A stretch of DNA of 64,000 nt from CAWGXG01 sp963826505. GTDB taxonomy: Bacteria; Chloroflexota; Anaerolineae; Aggregatilineales; Aggregatilineaceae. The stretch lies in contig CAWGXG010000008.1 of the NCBI GenBank assembly GCA_963826505.1, forward strand, positions 62,001 through 126,000. Direction: 5' to 3'. The first letter of the stretch is position 1; each line of letters opens with the position of its first letter. A program made the translations under genes and the position numbers. A model generated the notes under the pieces. The model saw only the letters and a program-made list of their open reading frames with translations. It made no database searches and was not told the DNA's origin. Below are positions 1 through 8,911 of the stretch, in pieces.

Positions 1-1
1 G

Positions 2-244
2 CGCGAGGTCATGGGTGACGAGTGGGACGACTCCGCAGGTGCGACCGATCCCGCCGAGCGGCAGTGGCTCCGTGACGCGATCGACGCCATCGTCGCGCAC
101 CTGTACGGCCTCAGCCGCGCCGACTTCGATCACATCCTGGGCACGTTCCCGCTGGTGTTCCCCGATGACGAGTCTGGGCGGCGCAAGCGCGAGTCGCTGC
201 TGGCGGTGTATGATGAGTGGGCTAATGAGTTGGGGACGCAATAG
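2..244 (+). CDS. C-terminal fragment of an Eco57I/PglX-like restriction-modification methylase (5' end outside window)
   Basis: The frame is open from the window edge and stops with TAG at 242-244. The last 60 residues carry the pattern AIVAHLYGLSRADFDHIL followed by FPLVFPDD and a basic stretch ending in LLAVYDEW. This is characteristic of the extreme C-terminus of large Eco57I-type (type IIG) and BREX PglX-type DNA methyltransferases, where the tail follows the target-recognition region. The catalytic motifs lie upstream of the window. The ATG at 11 is probably internal, because homologous tails are preceded by a long domain. Its position beside broken transporter genes and a mobilizable element fits a defence or accessory island. 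Whether the full gene is intact cannot be judged. Confidence 0.7.
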   Translation, partial: REVMGDEWDDSAGATDPAERQWLRDAIDAIVAHLYGLSRADFDHILGTFPLVFPDDESGRRKRESLLAVYDEWANELGTQ

Positions 245-527
245 AGATTGCAGAAACGTATCCTGCTCGGCGAGGCTTGGCAGGCTGTTGACCGATCTAA
301 CGTTTGAGAGGATAATATGTCGGCGTGGCTCCGGCCCATATCTGTTGAACGAGTGATTGAAAACGAGATGAACGACGACTACCCCTTACCTAGTTCTGGG
401 CAAGCGTCCCAAGAATTAGGTTCTCACAATCGAATCGTCCGTATCCCCTGGATGTCCGGTCTCGTGCGTTTATTGTTTTGACGTATCCCCGCGACCTCCG
501 AGGGCTAGACTTGTTCGGAGGTCCAAT
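245..527. other. Gap after the methylase, no convincing gene
   Basis: These 283 bases hold only short overlapping frames with no ribosome-binding site or recognisable protein. I see no strong terminator or promoter. Confidence 0.4.
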
Positions 528-617
528 ATGCAAGTCCCCATCCCGGACAACATCATAGACGAGCTGGATCCCTGCAAAGTCACCGGTCATGACCCGGAGG
601 TGACTATCGTATGCTGA
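528..617 (+). CDS. Possible 29-codon leader frame overlapping the permease start
   Basis: An ATG at 528 follows a good Shine-Dalgarno (GGAGG at 518-522). The frame reads 29 codons, beginning MQVPIPDN and ending in TGA at 615-617, four bases past the permease ATG at 611. The overlap suggests translational coupling to the downstream transporter gene. No amino acid is enriched as in an attenuator peptide and I do not recognise the product. It may instead be the remnant of a longer deleted gene such as the substrate-binding protein. The evidence is only the start signal and the overlap. Confidence 0.25.
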   Translation: MQVPIPDNIIDELDPCKVTGHDPEVTIVC

Positions 618-2350
618 ATCGGTTCTCCGGAATCTTCAAGGTCCAGCAACCTACACAGCGCACCTTCGGTTGGGCGGATGGAGTGGTCATCGCGCTGGTC
701 GCGGTCGTGATCTACGCGGGCGTGCGGCTGGCGATTAACACCCCGGCGGAAATCGAGGGGCCCTCGATCTCCCTGGCTCCCGAAGTTCTGCCGTATTACG
801 CGCTCCGATCGGTGGGACGTATGGCTGCGGCGTACATGCTGTCGCTGGTTTTTGCGTTGGTGTACGGGCGAGCTGCGGCCTATCACCGGCGAGCCGAACA
901 GGTGCTCATGCCCCTGCTGGATGTGCTGCAAAGCGTCCCATTCTATCGTTTTTGCCGGTTGTTCTTCTGAGCCTGAGCGCGATCCTGCCGCAGACCATCG
1001 CCGCCGAACTGGCTTCGATTGTCCTGATCTTCACCAGCCAGGCCTGGAACCTCGGTTTTGGATGGTACCAATCGCTGACGACCATTCCCAACGAATTGAA
1101 CGAAGCCTCGACCATTTTCCGCTTCAACACCTGGATGCGCTTCCGGACGCTTGAACTGCCTTTTGCGGCGATTGGTCTGCTGTGGAACAGCATGATGAGT
1201 TGGGCCGGGGGCTGGTTTTTCCTGATGGCCGCCGAGATTTTCACCGTCGGTGATAAGGACTTCCGCTTGTTGGGATTAGGCGCGTACCTGCAAGAAGCGG
1301 CCAACCAGGAAGATTATCGCGCGATTGGGTTTGGCATCGCAACGCTGGTGCTGGTCATCGTGCTGCTGGACCAGTTGGTCTGGCGGCCCCTGCTGGCCTG
1401 GGCCGACCGCTTCAAGCTTGAAATGACCGAGAGCGACAACCCGCCCACCTCGTGGTTCTATGATGTACTGCGCTCGGCGCACATCACCAACGGGTTGGAC
1501 CGGCGCGTGCGCCAACCGGTGACACGGTTCCTGGACCGCTTGTTCGCTCACCCCAGTCTGTGGATTGCCTCGCGCAACGGCACGGACAACCATCGCCAGA
1601 GACGTCCATGGATCACCACGCTGGTCGTTATTGCCTTGGGGCTAGGACTGGTATACGGCCTGACGCAGGCCGGGCAAATGCTGGCGGAAGTCCCGGCTGC
1701 GCAGTGGACCGACGTTGGCTTAGGTGTGGCCGCCACCCTGCTGCGGGTCATGATCGCGTTGGTGATCGCTCTGGCCTGGACGATCCCGGTCGGGGTGCTC
1801 ATCGGGACCAACCCGCGTATTGCCAACCGTGCTACAGCCGATGGTGCAGGTCACGGCGTCGATCCCGGCGACCGCGTTGTTTCCGGTGCTGCTGCTGGTC
1901 ATGCTGCAACTGCCTGCCGGGTTGAATATCGCGGCCGTGGTGCTGATGCTGATGGGCACGCAGTGGTACCTGCTGTTTAACATCATTGCCGGGGCAGCGG
2001 CGATCCCCCAGGACCTGAAGTACACCAGCACGCTGCTCAGGCTGGATCGGCGGGCACGCTGGCGCACGCTGATCCTGCCCGCCCTGTTCCCTTACATCAT
2101 CACCGGGGCGATCACGGCCAGCGGCGGCGCGTGGAACGCCAGCATCGTAGCCGAGTACTTTCAATTCGGCGGCAAAACCCACGCACGTAACCGGGATCGG
2201 CGCGCTGATCGCCGCAGCGCCACCGCCGCTGGCGATTTTCACCTGCTGTTGGCGGCTACCCTGAGCATGGTTCTGACCGTCGTGTTGGTCAATCGCCTGT
2301 TCTGGCGGCGGCTGTACCGCCTGGCCGAAGAACAGTATCGGATGGAGTAA
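611..2350 (+). pseudogene. NitT/TauT-type ABC transporter permease, two fused membrane domains, frameshifted
   Basis: The ATG at 611 follows GGAGGTGA, a strong ribosome-binding site. Joining three frames gives a protein of about 575 residues with two BPD_transp_1 permease domains, as in fused nitrate/sulfonate/bicarbonate-type permeases. The first domain reads to about 950 (LMPLLDVLQSVP), continues in another frame (LSAILPQTIAAELASIVL), and the second begins near 1,620. Breaks are seen near 946 (one base missing in a C run), 1,825, 2,185 and 2,235; the last two compensate each other. The C-terminus (RLYRLAEEQYRME) is typical of the family. The ATPase gene follows five bases later. No substrate-binding protein gene is present, so the substrate is unknown. 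Either the gene is decayed or the sequence contains indel errors. Confidence 0.75.
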
Positions 2351-2354
2351 ACCT

Positions 2355-3659
2355 ATGGACCGGACATCTATTGGAACTCAAGGGCATCACGCAGAAGTAC
2401 GGGCGGGGCGAGCGCCGCTTACGGCGGTCGAAAACGTGAACTTGGCGATTGACGAGGGTGAGTTTGTGGCGCTGCTCGGCCCCTCTGGGTGTGGCAAGAG
2501 CACGCTGCTGCGCATTATCACCGGGTTGAACCAGCCCGTGGAAGGCCAGGTGTTGTATCGTGGCGAGCCGCTCGAAGGGGTGAACCCGCATGCCACCATC
2601 GTCTTTCAGACCTTCGCCCTGTTCCCCTGGCTGACGGTGCAGCAGAACGTCGAAGTCGCCCTCAAAGCGCGTGGCGTGCCGCCGAATTTGCGCACGGCAG
2701 CGCTCCATCGATCTGCTGGACATGGTAGGGCTGGACGGGTTTGAAACGGCCTTCCCGCGCGAGCTGTCGGGCGGGATGCGGCAGAAGGTCGGCTTTGCGC
2801 GGGCGATGGCAGTCGAGCCGGAACTGCTGTGCCTGGATGAAGCGTTTTCGGCCCTGGACGTGCTTGAGCGCCGAGGCGCTGCGCGGCGAACTGTTGGAAT
2901 TGTGGACGAGCGGGTCAATCCCCACCAAGGCCATCCTGATGGTGACACACAACATTGAGGAAGCGGTCTTGATGGCCGATCGCGTGGTGGTGATGGACAA
3001 GCAGCCGGGCCGCGTGATCGCCGACCAGAAGATCGCGCTGCCCCACCCGCGCCAGCGCAAATCGCCCGCAGTTCCTGGAGTTACTGGACCGGGTGTACGC
3101 GACGTTGGCCGGGCAGACCCAGCCGGAGCACATCGAATTGGGGACTGCGCCGGGTGAGGCCGGGCGCACGCGCGCGTTGTCGGATGTCTCGGTCGGTGAG
3201 CTGGCCGGTTTGTTGGAATTCTTGGATGAGATGCCCAATGACCGGATTGACGTCTACCGGTTGGAGCAGGAACTCAATCTGGGAACCAGCGCGGTACTGC
3301 AACTGACGGAGGCAGCGGAATTGTTGGGTTTCGCGACGATTGCCAAAGGGGATATCACCCTGACGCCGCTAGGCGAGACTTTCGCCGAAGCCCGGATTCT
3401 CGCGCGTAAGGAAATCTTCGCTACACGCATCCGGCGTCTGCCGATGTTCAAGTGGCTGCTCGCCATGTTAGGCGCTGCTGACAAGGGGCAGTTGGACCGG
3501 GATGTGATCCGGTTGGCGCTGGAGCTTGAGTTTTCACCGGAAGATGCCGCGCACCAGGTGGAGTTGGCGATCCAGTGGGGACGATATGCCGAGTTATTGG
3601 CGTATGATGACAACACAGAGACGATTTTCCGGGAAACGGCAGAGGTCGCAGCCGGATAG
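2355..3659 (+). pseudogene. NitT/TauT-type ABC transporter ATPase with C-terminal AAA-associated domain, frameshifted
   Basis: Pieces in three frames reassemble into an ABC ATPase: Walker A GPSGCGKST near 2,485-2,510, Q-loop FQTFALFPW near 2,610, signature LSGGMRQKVGFARAMA near 2,766, Walker B LLCLDEAFSALD near 2,825 and the H-loop VTHNIEEA near 2,943. The intact tail from 3,093 to 3,659 (start of tail: YATLAGQTQPEHIEL) matches the AAA_assoc_C domain found on this ATPase type in Chloroflexota and archaea. Single-base breaks lie near 2,367, 2,415, 2,700, 2,873 and 3,070. Both transporter genes are disrupted, so the system is likely inactive if the sequence is correct. Confidence 0.75.
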
Positions 3660-3694
3660 CCCGTGGCGTAGAGGAATAAGGGAACGGAAGGGTA

Positions 3695-3913
3695 ATGGGG
3701 TTTCTTGTGGCTGGAGTTTGTGTTCTGGGATTACTTGCCGGTGTCACGATGGTGTTTTTGTTGACCATTCCGGCTGCGGGGAATGGTGGTTTGGTCGCTT
3801 GGCGGCAGACGCACGAACGGGTTTACCGCAACAGTCTGGAGTTGTCTGCGGCGGTTGTGCTGGTCGTGCTGCTGGTCCTGTTTACTGCGGCAGTGTGGCT
3901 GATTCTACGATAA
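3695..3913 (+). CDS. Small two-helix membrane protein
   Basis: This 72-residue frame begins at an ATG preceded by GGAAGGG at a short spacing, 35 bases after the transporter ATPase. It has two predicted membrane segments, residues 2-25 (LVAGVCVLGLLAGVTMVFLL) and 49-70 (AAVVLVVLLVLFTAAVWLIL), joined by a polar loop rich in Arg and Asn. I do not recognise a family. It could be the last gene of the transporter unit. Composition and start signal support a real gene; homology is not evident. Confidence 0.45.
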   Translation: MGFLVAGVCVLGLLAGVTMVFLLTIPAAGNGGLVAWRQTHERVYRNSLELSAAVVLVVLLVLFTAAVWLILR

Positions 3914-3973
3914 TTCGTTCTGCTTGGGAACTGTTTTTCCATAGACAGTCACCACTACGCGCTGCTGTTCAAC

Positions 3974-4011
3974 GAAAAAAAGACCGGGCAGCCGATGAGA
4001 AGCCGCCCGGT
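3974..4011 (-). terminator. Intrinsic terminator for the sigma-like gene
   Basis: Seven-bp inverted repeat (3983-3989 with 4005-4011, plus an inner GC pair region). On the minus strand it is followed by a run of seven T (3981-3975). It sits seven bases beyond the stop codon of the minus-strand gene. Confidence 0.75.
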
Positions 4012-4017
4012 TTCGCA

Positions 4018-4974
4018 CTACGCACCGACCGGCACCGGTACTGGTGCAAGGTTGTCATCTCCGCCCAATGTCGCCTGGATCAGCCAGCAGATGTATGAAC
4101 GCCCACGCTCCGAGCGCCGCGAAATTTCCGCGTTGCTCAATCCCTGGCGGCGCAGTTTGCGCACTTGGGCGACCACTTCGGGCGGATACTGCTTGCAAAC
4201 ACCTTCCACCGCTGACGCGGAACGCCCCACCTTCGCAGCTACCTTGCGGTAGCTCAAACCGGAAGCATACAGTTCGCGAATGCGCTGTTTTTCTTCTTCG
4301 GTCAGCGGGTGATGGCTGCCCAGATAGCCGGTCTTCTTCTTGCCGGTCACTTCCTCGTAGAAGACGGTCCGCATTTTGCGCATGAGGGTCACGCCCCGGT
4401 TACGGGTCCAGCCGTGCCGCGCGGTAATCTCGTCGAGCGTGTAGCCAGCGAGCATGTCGGGAATCAGCAGGGCCATGTCGCGGCGCTGAGAGGCACACAG
4501 ACGCCGCATTCCGCGCTCGATATCACGTTCCAGGTCGATGCGCAGGTCGGTCAGTTCGATGTCGCGGTCCCGGATTTGGGGGTTCGACTTTGCGCGGCTG
4601 CGGGTGTGCGTCATGGAGATGGCGTCATCAATGGTGACTTCGTCTTCAGTCCGGCACATCTCGACCAGGTCGGAGCCGGTGGTTTCGCGGTACCGCTTGC
4701 GTCCGCCGGTGGCGTTGAACATGGCGTACTTCAGGCAGACGTGCGCGAATGCGCGCCATTGGTCCAGTGGTTTGGCTGCCCACTCCTCCGGTTCAGCACT
4801 GAAGCGCTGCCAGAGTACCAGACGCACTTCCTGCACGGCATCGTCGCGATCCAGGACGCTGGCTTGATCCATGCGGAAGTTGACGCGGCGGATCAGGCCC
4901 GGCTCGATCTGCGCCAGGCGATCCTCGAAATAGTCCTCGAAAAAGCTGTTTGTGGTAGGATTGCTGTGAGACAT
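4018..4974 (-). CDS. Sigma-factor-like regulator with three tandem helix-turn-helix segments
   Basis: 318 residues from the ATG at 4974, chosen because GGAGG lies six bases upstream. The N-terminal third contains a sigma region 2-like stretch (RDDAVQEVRLVLWQRF, roughly residues 37-52). A region 4-like helix-turn-helix follows (YTLDEITARHGW), then two further helix-turn-helix segments: LTEEEKQRIRELYASGLSYR onward, and VRKLRRQGLSNAEISRR near the C-terminus. The layout suggests a plasmid- or element-borne sigma-like transcription factor rather than a housekeeping sigma. It is uninterrupted, unlike several neighbours. The frame stays open upstream to a TTG at 5172 and would add about 66 residues with two CxxC pairs; I regard that as less likely. 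It may control the element's own genes. Confidence 0.65.
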   Translation of the reverse strand: MSHSNPTTNSFFEDYFEDRLAQIEPGLIRRVNFRMDQASVLDRDDAVQEVRLVLWQRFSAEPEEWAAKPLDQWRAFAHVCLKYAMFNATGGRKRYRETTGSDLVEMCRTEDEVTIDDAISMTHTRSRAKSNPQIRDRDIELTDLRIDLERDIERGMRRLCASQRRDMALLIPDMLAGYTLDEITARHGWTRNRGVTLMRKMRTVFYEEVTGKKKTGYLGSHHPLTEEEKQRIRELYASGLSYRKVAAKVGRSASAVEGVCKQYPPEVVAQVRKLRRQGLSNAEISRRSERGRSYICWLIQATLGGDDNLAPVPVPVGA

Positions 4975-5331
4975 GCTGACCTCCAATGTCAGTGTGTCTA
5001 GGAGCCGCTCCGGAGCTATCACCTCCTGGGCGGCTCGCCTGATCAAAGGCGGCCTGGCGTGCATTACGCCGCACGCGCCGCACCCTGGCGGCCACAGCGC
5101 CGGGAGGGGCCCATCAAGGCCCATGCGGCATGTCTCACAGTAGTTGGCAAGCGGAAAGCGTGGAGAAATCAAGATCGTTGTTCGCGGTGGGCGCGAGCAT
5201 GAGAGGCAGGGGTTCGCTGGTCCTGCTCGCAGAGTAGTGCCAGCGTATCCCTGCCGTGCCTTGATGGGAGCGGGTCCCGTGCGCTGTACAATCGCCGCGT
5301 GGCGGGCGCGTTGCGGGGTATCAGTCAGACA
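4975..5331. other. Upstream region of the sigma-like gene
   Basis: About 357 bases. On the minus strand an open extension of the sigma-like frame runs to 5172 and encodes two CxxC pairs (CETC and CGAC), which could be a separate small zinc-ribbon product. An AGGAGGTGAT sequence (minus strand, about 5029-5020) is a perfect Shine-Dalgarno complement but no suitable start follows at normal spacing. No other structure was found. Confidence 0.3.
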
Positions 5332-5644
5332 TTACGGAACCCGGTTTTGCTGCTGCTCGTGGCAGCGTTGGCGGAACGCCTCAAACAGCCGCAGGCGGCT
5401 TCGCAGTCGAAAACCGGCTTGGCGTGGGATGCGCGTGCCACCCGGCCCAATCGCTTGCAGGGTGCCGTGTCCTTCTTCGCGGCTGACCTGGATTTTTCCG
5501 ATTCCATACAACTCGACCTGCTCACCTTGCGCGATTTCCTCAGCCAACACCTCGAAGTAACGCTCGACCGCTTCACGGACAAGTTTCTGGGTGAGAGATC
5601 GTTTCTGGCGAGCTACCAGGGCTACTCTGATCGGTGTGTTTCAC
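5332..5644 (-). pseudogene. HU/IHF-like DNA-binding protein, frameshift just after the start
   Basis: The main frame encodes KLVREAVERYFEVLAEEIAQ, then a glycine-rich beta segment (GIGKIQV) and an Arg-rich end, the pattern of a bacterial HU-family nucleoid protein of about 100 residues. The frame runs back to a TGA directly beside a GTG at 5644 that follows an AAAGGAG ribosome-binding site. So the start and body are one base out of register. With one base corrected the protein would be whole. It lies directly downstream of the replication gene on the same strand, where HU-like proteins are common on plasmids. Confidence 0.6.
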
Positions 5645-8033
5645 CGTGATTTCTCCTTTGAGATGCTTAAGACAACGTTGGAACGTTGATTTTCCATTGA
5701 AAAACACCGACAAAACTGACAACCGACAACCGACTGTCAGTTGTCGGTAGTCGGTACTGTCAGTAACTACACGCGAGATATCGGCGTATTCGGTGGCGAT
5801 ATACCACTCCGCGTTGCCTACCCTGCGCTCGACAATCAACCCGGCACGCACCAGGTCTTGTGCCAGCTGGCGGCCACGTTTGGCAGTCAGGTTGCAGATT
5901 GCGGTAGAGCTGCGCAGATTGGCCCCACTGCTCCAGTCTGCCGGATGGCTTTGAGCAGCTTGTCCTGCTGGCGGCGTTCCTGGATGGCTTCGCCAGTGCG
6001 GTCCAGCTGGTCCAGCAGCCGGTGGGCACTGCTGCGCCAGGATTCGGCGATGATTTCAGCATTGCGCCAGTGGTCATCGTTCCACTACCGGCACCTCATC
6101 ATCCGTATCGAGCCAATCCAGGGCGGCGAACAGTGTCGCCAGTTTGAAGGCGTGAACGTGCAAGCGCCCATACACCCCTTTCAGCCGTTCATCGAGTTCG
6201 GTGTCTTTCCTGGGATCGCACATGCGGCGCAGCCGGTCACCATACGCCTGACAGGCGGGCCAGCAGCGTACATCAAGACGCAGCGCCTGCGGTGCAGCCA
6301 AGCCGGTTTCAGTGGCCTGCGGACCGGGCAGCTTCTCATGCAAGTGCGCGCAGGCCTTCGACCAGCACCTGCGGCACTTCCTGGTACTTCTTCAGCGGGA
6401 GGACGCTCTTGGTAGTTCGGCTCCGGCGTGAGCAGCGCGAAACGAATCAGCAAACCGTTGTCCCAATCGGCATCACTGACTGCGGCGGACAGTCCTGCCG
6501 GAGTGGTGACGCCCAGGATCGAGAGCGCGGCATTTTCGACCGAGGTCAGGCCGGACTGGGTGTCCTTGTCGGAGAAATCGGGACAGTCGTAGAGTTCCAT
6601 GAGCAGGTCTTTCATGCCGGTCATGTAGTCCTTTTTGTTGATGGTCCCGAACAGCCCGGCCACCTCATCCTTGAGCAGACCACGTTGAGCGGCAAACGGC
6701 TGCGCTTTGGTCAGGCGTTCTTTCTGGGCTTTGGACAGCTTGTCGAAGTTGCTGGGCGGCTGACCGGCCAGCGCTTCCTGGAAACGCTCCGGCGATCCCG
6801 GCGTGGGCATCAGCATGTGCGGGATCGCCTGCCGTGCTACCTGCTCGGCCAGCTTGAACGCGGTCGATTTACGGTAGAACGTCGTGCTGGCGATCAGCAT
6901 GGCGTACATGTTCGGATACAGCCGCACACCCCAGGGCGCTTCACCATACAGCCTTCGCCCAATAGCGACCGACAGCAGCCACAAGCCAGCCGCCTGGTGG
7001 AAGATCATGGGCGTCTGGTTGCCGGTCGTGCCTGCCCAATCGAGATACTGTTCCAACCAGGCGGGCAGTTTCAGGTCAGGCGGATCGGGTTCTTCGTCCG
7101 GTTCATCCGGTGGCGCTGCGGACAAGTCAACAGCCCGGATCGGCGTGACATGTTCCGGCACATCGAGCAGACCACCCAGATCGGCGGGGTTGATGCCCAC
7201 CTGGGCGCAGATGTCTTTGGCCAGCATCGTGCCGCAGACAAAGCAGTGTCCGAAGCCACTGCTCGTGTGAAATCCAAAGGACGGATGCCGGTCGCCGTGT
7301 TTGTGGCGTTCCGGATAGATGCACGGCCCATGCAGCCACTCGCCGTACTGCTTGAAGCCCTGGGCGTGAAAATGCTGCGCGAGCGCCTGCACGACACGCG
7401 GATTGAGGTTGTTGTCACCGGTCGGCAAATTCGCCGGTGGCCGCCATTCGGACTGCTGCACCGGTTGCTGAGGCTTGAACGCCTCAATCCAGGCGACCAG
7501 ATCGGCCAGGTCCGGTACACGCAGAGATATCAAGCGCTTTTTCGATTGTGTACGGCTGACCGGTATCGGGATGGATGCTGGGCGGCGCGACGATCTGACA
7601 ACCACTGGCGCGCAGTTCCAGGTGGCCGATAGGCGTTTTCATCGCCCGCACGGTATCGGGCAGCTCATCGGCGAACAGGTAGACATGCTGCCCCACACCC
7701 CCGCCGGTCGCGACGGTGAAGGTTTCAGCCAGGTGCGGGAACATGGCGGCGAAATGCCGGATAACCTGCCGGACCATCCAGGTCCAGCACGACCAGGTTA
7801 TTCGAAACTGCACCGCACACAATGCCAACGTTTTCCAGCAATCCAGCGCGATGCCAACTGTGGATTTCATCGAATGTCGCGGGTTCGACCTGGTACTGTG
7901 ACCAGGCGTTCAGCGACGGGATTTTGCCCTTCAGCGGTAAGACACTGAAGCCGATTTCAGCGTATTGCAGGGCGGCGGCCAGGCTGTTTTTCGCCTGCGC
8001 AGCCAAAACGATCGGGATACTCTCGGTATACAC
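5573..8033 (-). pseudogene. Plasmid/phage-type primase with DUF3987 domain, multiply frameshifted
   Basis: Starts at 8033 (MYTESIPIVLAAQ). The first segment is a primase-polymerase (AEP, prim-pol) N-terminus: FSVLPLKGKIP, then VVLDLDG carrying the catalytic acidic pair. The frame moves near 7,760 to a segment with TGGGVGQHVYLF, and near 7,525 to one with a CHC2-like zinc region (HGPCIYPERHKHGDRHPSF, then FGHCFVCG) and a DUF3987 helicase-like domain (YPNMYAMLIASTTFYRKSTA, residues of the P-loop region). Further breaks lie near 6,385, 6,335, 6,080 and 5,900. The natural stop is uncertain; the last readable frame ends at 5573. Such proteins start replication of plasmids and satellites. With at least five breaks it should be non-functional unless the sequence is wrong. 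Confidence 0.7.
5707..5763. repeat. Inverted array of 7-bp-phased repeats (iteron-like)
   Basis: Three units at 5716, 5723 and 5730 (CTGACA, CCGACA, CCGACT) are spaced exactly seven bases apart. They are mirrored by units at 5735, 5742 and 5749 (TGTCAG, TGTCGG, AGTCGG), also seven apart. Outlying copies start at 5707 and 5758. The array lies at the 3' end of the replication gene, before the HU-like gene. The form resembles a binding array for a replication or partition protein, or an operator. Confidence 0.5.
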
Positions 8034-8100
8034 CGGGTTTTGCTCCTTTGATATGAATCGCGAGATCGCGGGTTCGATAGAATGTGGACGGAGCAGCGAA

Positions 8101-8143
8101 GATGGTGTATCCTGAAGGTGCCGACGCTTGAGGATACACCATC
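8101..8143. repeat. Perfect 13-bp inverted repeat upstream of the primase gene
   Basis: Bases 8101-8113 are the exact reverse complement of 8131-8143, with a 17-base centre. There is no T run on either side, so it is not a standard terminator. It lies 67 bases before the primase start, where an operator, a single-strand origin or a replication-protein site would be expected. Confidence 0.6.
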
Positions 8144-8165
8144 CTCGCCCCTGCCGCCGGTTAAC

Positions 8166-8585
8166 TCAACTGGCGGTTGGTTTTTCCGCCGCTTTTCTCC
8201 TTTCTTTGCTCCGTGCGTTGTGCAGTGCGTCTTGCCAGTCATTTTCTGCAACCTTTTCGAGCATGAACTGAAAGACGCTTTCTGGCGCGATAGCTTGCTC
8301 GTTGAAAACAGTCATCACCTGCGAAGTCAGAAAACTGACCAGTTGCAGCAAGACGGACAACTGCCAGTCGGTGTGATCCAGCCTGCGCTGGAACGATTTG
8401 GTGAAATGCTTACGGCTGGCGATCAGGTCTTCCTGGTCATCGAGAAAAGCCCTGAACGCTTCGCGCGCGATTTCGGAGATCGCTTCGTCGCGCGTACTGG
8501 CGATCTGGGCCAGCCGGTCGTACATCTGGCGCGTGATATTCACGCTGAGCCGGTGGTCGTAAGACGGTGGCGTTCTGCCGGACAT
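8166..8585 (-). CDS. MobC-like ribbon-helix-helix mobilization protein
   Basis: 139 residues from an ATG at 8585, preceded by AGGAG at good spacing. The N-terminus (DHRLSVNITRQMYDRLAQIA) has the beta strand plus helix layout of a ribbon-helix-helix DNA-binding domain, then SEIAREAFRAFL, as in CopG/MobC accessory proteins that bind oriT and help the relaxase. The C-terminal half is a helical region with an Arg/Lys-rich end (SKERRKAAEKP). The hairpin cluster directly upstream and the relaxase beyond it support a role in mobilization. The frame is uninterrupted. It stays open upstream to an ATG at 8915 that overlaps the relaxase stop as ATGA; see findings. Confidence 0.6.
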   Translation of the reverse strand: MSGRTPPSYDHRLSVNITRQMYDRLAQIASTRDEAISEIAREAFRAFLDDQEDLIASRKHFTKSFQRRLDHTDWQLSVLLQLVSFLTSQVMTVFNEQAIAPESVFQFMLEKVAENDWQDALHNARSKERRKAAEKPTAS

Positions 8586-8650
8586 GAAAATCACTCCTGT
8601 GTGATGGAAATGGACGGTCGTTTGGCCGTGCGCCGAGAGGCGACACGGCT

Positions 8651-8857
8651 GCCGGAGCGAGCGGCGTAAGCCGCGCAGCCTCCGGTGCGACGCGTTACGG
8701 CGCGTCGCGGTAAGCCTCCCTGGCGACTGAAGGGCGAGTTCATTAAACTCGCTACCCTCACTGCGTGATGGGTAGAGTGTCCCGGCCACAGCCGAGGCCC
8801 AGCTTGCGAAGCAAGACAACGGGCCGGGACACTCGCGAGCGCCTCGATGGCGCTCGC
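8651..8857. repeat. Five consecutive hairpins between relaxase and MobC-like genes (candidate oriT)
   Basis: Perfect stems are read directly. (1) Nested: 8652-8657 with 8680-8685, and 8661-8665 with 8670-8674. (2) 8687-8694 with 8701-8708, 8 bp. (3) 8734-8740 with 8746-8752, 7 bp. (4) 8776-8787 with 8822-8833, 12 bp, enclosing 8803-8807 with 8811-8815. (5) 8835-8843 with 8849-8857, 9 bp. Transfer origins typically lie next to relaxase genes and contain inverted repeats beside the nick site. The nick site itself is not identified. Confidence 0.55.
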
Positions 8858-8911
8858 ACCAACGCGCGAGCGGTCGATACCAGGGGCATGTAAGACAACG
8901 GAAACGATCGG

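Noticed and set aside
4309..5001. 230-codon plus-strand frame across the sigma-like gene
   Set aside because: The minus-strand gene has a good start, HTH motifs and a terminator; this frame has none.
5701..5765. CRISPR array
   Set aside because: The repeat units are 6-7 bases and directly phased without spacers, unlike CRISPR repeats of about 25-40 bases.
6292..7632. 446-codon plus-strand frame across the primase gene
   Set aside because: The minus strand carries the DUF3987/primase pattern; the plus frame has no family features.
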